Assembly (NCBI GenBank): GCA_018806915.1
Contig: JAGKQI010000052.1
Span: 248,001 to 312,000, forward strand
Direction: 5' to 3'
Length of the DNA stretch: 64,000 bases
DNA from: Phytophthora colocasiae
Taxonomy: Eukaryota > Oomycota > Peronosporomycetes > Peronosporales > Peronosporaceae
Shown: piece by piece, positions 61,728 to 64,000 of the stretch
Numbering within the stretch: the stretch's first letter is position 1
Layout of the letters: every line of letters begins with the position of its first letter
Made by a program: the position numbers and the translations under genes
Notes under the pieces: generated by a model
Databases searched by the model: none
Told to the model about the DNA's origin: nothing
What the model saw: only the letters and a program-made list of their open reading frames with translations

Positions 61728-63990
61728 ATGAACTGGATGACGAGTGGACGCCACCGCGCGCTGTACTCGCAGCGTGGCCGGCGTCGACAGATGCATTTTC
61801 CCTCTCAAGTTCAGCGCCAGAGAGTGAAGCACACAAGTCCACCGCGGAGTTCGCATGTAGCGCAAGCACAGGATACGACTCCGTGGTATATTGTACCAAT
61901 AGGCGATGACGACGAGTCTCAAGGTACAGAGTTGGGAGATTTTTATGCGTTGATGTATTGACGAAGCTCTTGCAGATATCCGTGTGCTGCAGCTGGAACG
62001 GAAGGGGGCTAGGAAGATTATTGAAGCTGACGCTGAGGTTAAACAGGCTGATCTATTGAGTAAATGTGGTGATAAGGAGAATACTCAGTCGAGTCCAAGC
62101 CACAAAAGAAGCCTTGAGCAACAGGAGACAGAAGTTCGGGACGGGAGAAGCAAGAGAAGATGCATCTTCACCCCAGTGAAGAAGACAAGGCAGTACAACC
62201 AACCATTACCTGCTGTTCGAAGGGTTAAAGATCTGGGCAAGGAACGACCACCATCGTCGATTGCGTCAGGAGTCGACATGCTCTTTTTCAAGTAAGTTAA
62301 CTGTCGAGAACCACTGTATAGTGCATGACTGCTTTCCTCGTATTTTGCTGCATGTAGTGATGGTAAAGAGCTACAAGGCAAAAACCAACGTCAACATGCA
62401 GCCAGATCTGTCGCGAGTTCTTCTCTGTCAGGAAAACACCGAAGTCGACTTTCAAAGCGAGTTGTCGAGAACGGATCCCAAGAAATACTGCAGGCTGGAC
62501 GTGTTTGATGTTTGTATAACGTTTGAAATCGGCACTAACATTTGCTGAAGTGCCAACAGTCGAATTATCAAGATGAAGATTTACGCAGCTACAGTCGAAA
62601 ATCCGAATCCCAGCATCAGTCATCTGACGGCGAGAGCACTAGTATGTGCGATGTCCAAATATTCCGTCGTGGCAAGGAGTACGAGCATGACTCTCAACTT
62701 TTGAAAATCAACTCTGGCTCGTGTCTTGGTTCAATTCCAGCTTCGGTATTATCTCTTTCACACTCCTCCATCTTCTCAACTGGAAACATGTAACGCTGAT
62801 TCATCTCTGTGAAGACACTTGCACGCTCAGACAGTGCCTCGATCAGGAGTGACAGAATCCAGTAAGAGCTTCACAGTTCTACAATGTTTCTATGGACTAA
62901 CGTTTCTCGGTCTGTAGAAATCATCAAGGATCCCCACCATCAAGTCCACTTGAGGCCTCACCCTTGCCGTTCAGGATGAGCCGGGCTGATGGTATTTGTT
63001 TACAGCCAGAACACTTATCTCCTCAGCTAATGTTCTCTTATCTTTATTCTACCAGTTCTTCAATCGCAACTTTCTGCTCGAGCTTCGCACACGGTGAGTA
63101 CCATCCGATCACTATGAAAACAAACTACCAGTGTATCACTCTTTACTGCTCAGGCGAGTGACTCGCTGGAAAGCCGATTGAATTTCACACCAACTCCGCA
63201 ATCTTCACAATCCCCTTCTACATCAGCTTCGTCACAGGGTAGCATGGTGCTTGGTCGTCCTCCTTTAGGCTGGCAGAGAAAAATGTTGCTGTCACTGAGA
63301 GAAGAAACAGGGGACAAGGAAGAGAACAGTCTTCCCGAGCGCGTAAGCCTTCCATTTGCTGACGATTTTGCCGACAGCAAACTGTATGCTGGTGAGTATC
63401 TTCATTTTTTGCAGAAACTCCTTATCCGTGGCTATCTAACAAGAAATACGTACATGGTTTTCTATACCTCCAGCTCCAATCCCACACAGCGCTCTGGAGA
63501 ATCCACTCGAACAATCAGCTTCAGTTAGCAGTTCGAGGGACGGCAGTGAATCAATCATCGATGCAGTTGTCCCGATCGATGCGAAAGAGCGTATCATGAC
63601 GGCTATATCTTCCCAGCACATTGCCGAAGACTCGCGGACATGGTTTCAGCGAGAAGCTATGACGAGTACGGATGTGATACATGTCAATTCACTCCCGATG
63701 TCTAACCTTGTGCTCTTTGAATGCTGCAAGAAATTGAGAATGTCAATGGTGAAGATGCTGCTCTTAGCAGCAAAAGCATGGCTCTCCAGCAGTCATGGAT
63801 AATGTCGTCGCGAACGCAGAAAATTCTAGACGGAGTGTCATCGTCAAAGGCTCTCTACACAGAGATAACAACAGAAAACCACATCACCAAGCTTCAAGAA
63901 ATGGAAAGCGTTGCAGTATACATGTATACGCTGGTGCAGTGCTACAAAGTCGACGAGAAACTTCGGTGTGTAAATCTTTGCAAAACATAG
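61728..63990 (+). CDS. unidentified multi-exon gene, about ten exons
   Basis: Exons proposed: 61728-61923, 61976-62291, 62358-62502, 62560-62789 (or from 62551), 62835-62861, 62918-62991, 63056-63093, 63154-63391, 63474-63665, 63731-63990. Introns are 45-82 nt, nearly all GT...AG with donors such as GTACAG, GTAAGT, GTAAGA and GTGAGT; the donor of intron 3 (GTTTGA) is weak. All junction phases agree, giving one frame of about 571 residues with stop at 63988-63990, though the last exon may be spliced further and the gene could run past the window. The product is hydrophilic and Ser/Arg/Lys-rich, with KRRCIFTPVKKTRQY (possible nuclear signal and CDK-like TPVK site) near residue 130 and a Ser-rich middle. 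No signal peptide or membrane segment. I do not recognise the family. Confidence 0.6.
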
Positions 63991-64000
63991 TGCCACAAAA

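Overview
The window looks like nuclear DNA of a plant-pathogenic oomycete, most likely Phytophthora. Evidence: two elicitin-like secreted proteins with six cysteines, a bZIP-type regulator of the oomycete kind, oomycete-type initiator elements just upstream of several start codons, short introns of about 45-82 nt, oomycete-type Ty3/Gypsy and Ty1/Copia families, and a gene-sparse layout in which retrotransposons are inserted into one another. No rRNA, tRNA or CRISPR array was seen.

Layout. 0.4-10.6 kb: a putative secreted zincin-type metallopeptidase gene in pieces, split by a degenerate LINE (which holds a Mutator-like remnant) and abutted by a decayed Gypsy element (Gypsy-A) that keeps only its 3' LTR. 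11.4-24.5 kb: a compact housekeeping island with DNA polymerase epsilon catalytic subunit (7.2 kb, intronless), a 2-Cys peroxiredoxin, a BSD-domain protein, a bZIP-like regulator and a CDC25-type phosphatase. 25.3-27.1 kb: a hAT transposase with an intact reading frame. 27.2-40.0 kb: a Gypsy-like element with 990-bp LTRs and gag but no polymerase (LARD-1), carrying a nested Gypsy element (Gypsy-B) with identical 153-bp LTRs and a perfect 5-bp target duplication. 40.5-43.9 kb: two tail-to-tail pairs, first membrane acyltransferase-3 proteins (both damaged), then elicitin-like proteins (both intact). 44.0-60.3 kb: a Copia element inserted 104 bp upstream of an elicitin start codon; its 3' LTR holds a 462-bp MITE and a hAT element, and the hAT element holds a third Gypsy element (Gypsy-C). 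Every insertion has a recognisable target-site duplication. 60.3-61.6 kb: remnant of an oomycete cysteine-rich/LRR surface-protein family. 61.7-64 kb: an unidentified gene with about ten exons.

How it fits together. The island genes serve replication (Pol epsilon with E2F-like promoter motifs), cell cycle (CDC25), redox defence and transcription. The flanks are secreted or surface genes embedded in transposons, the pattern expected of fast-evolving regions in Phytophthora. The most unusual signal is that Gypsy-B and Gypsy-C, chromodomain elements with related pol and primer-binding sites but different LTRs, each carry a long antisense reading frame between integrase and 3' LTR that overlaps the integrase tail and ends in a coiled coil.
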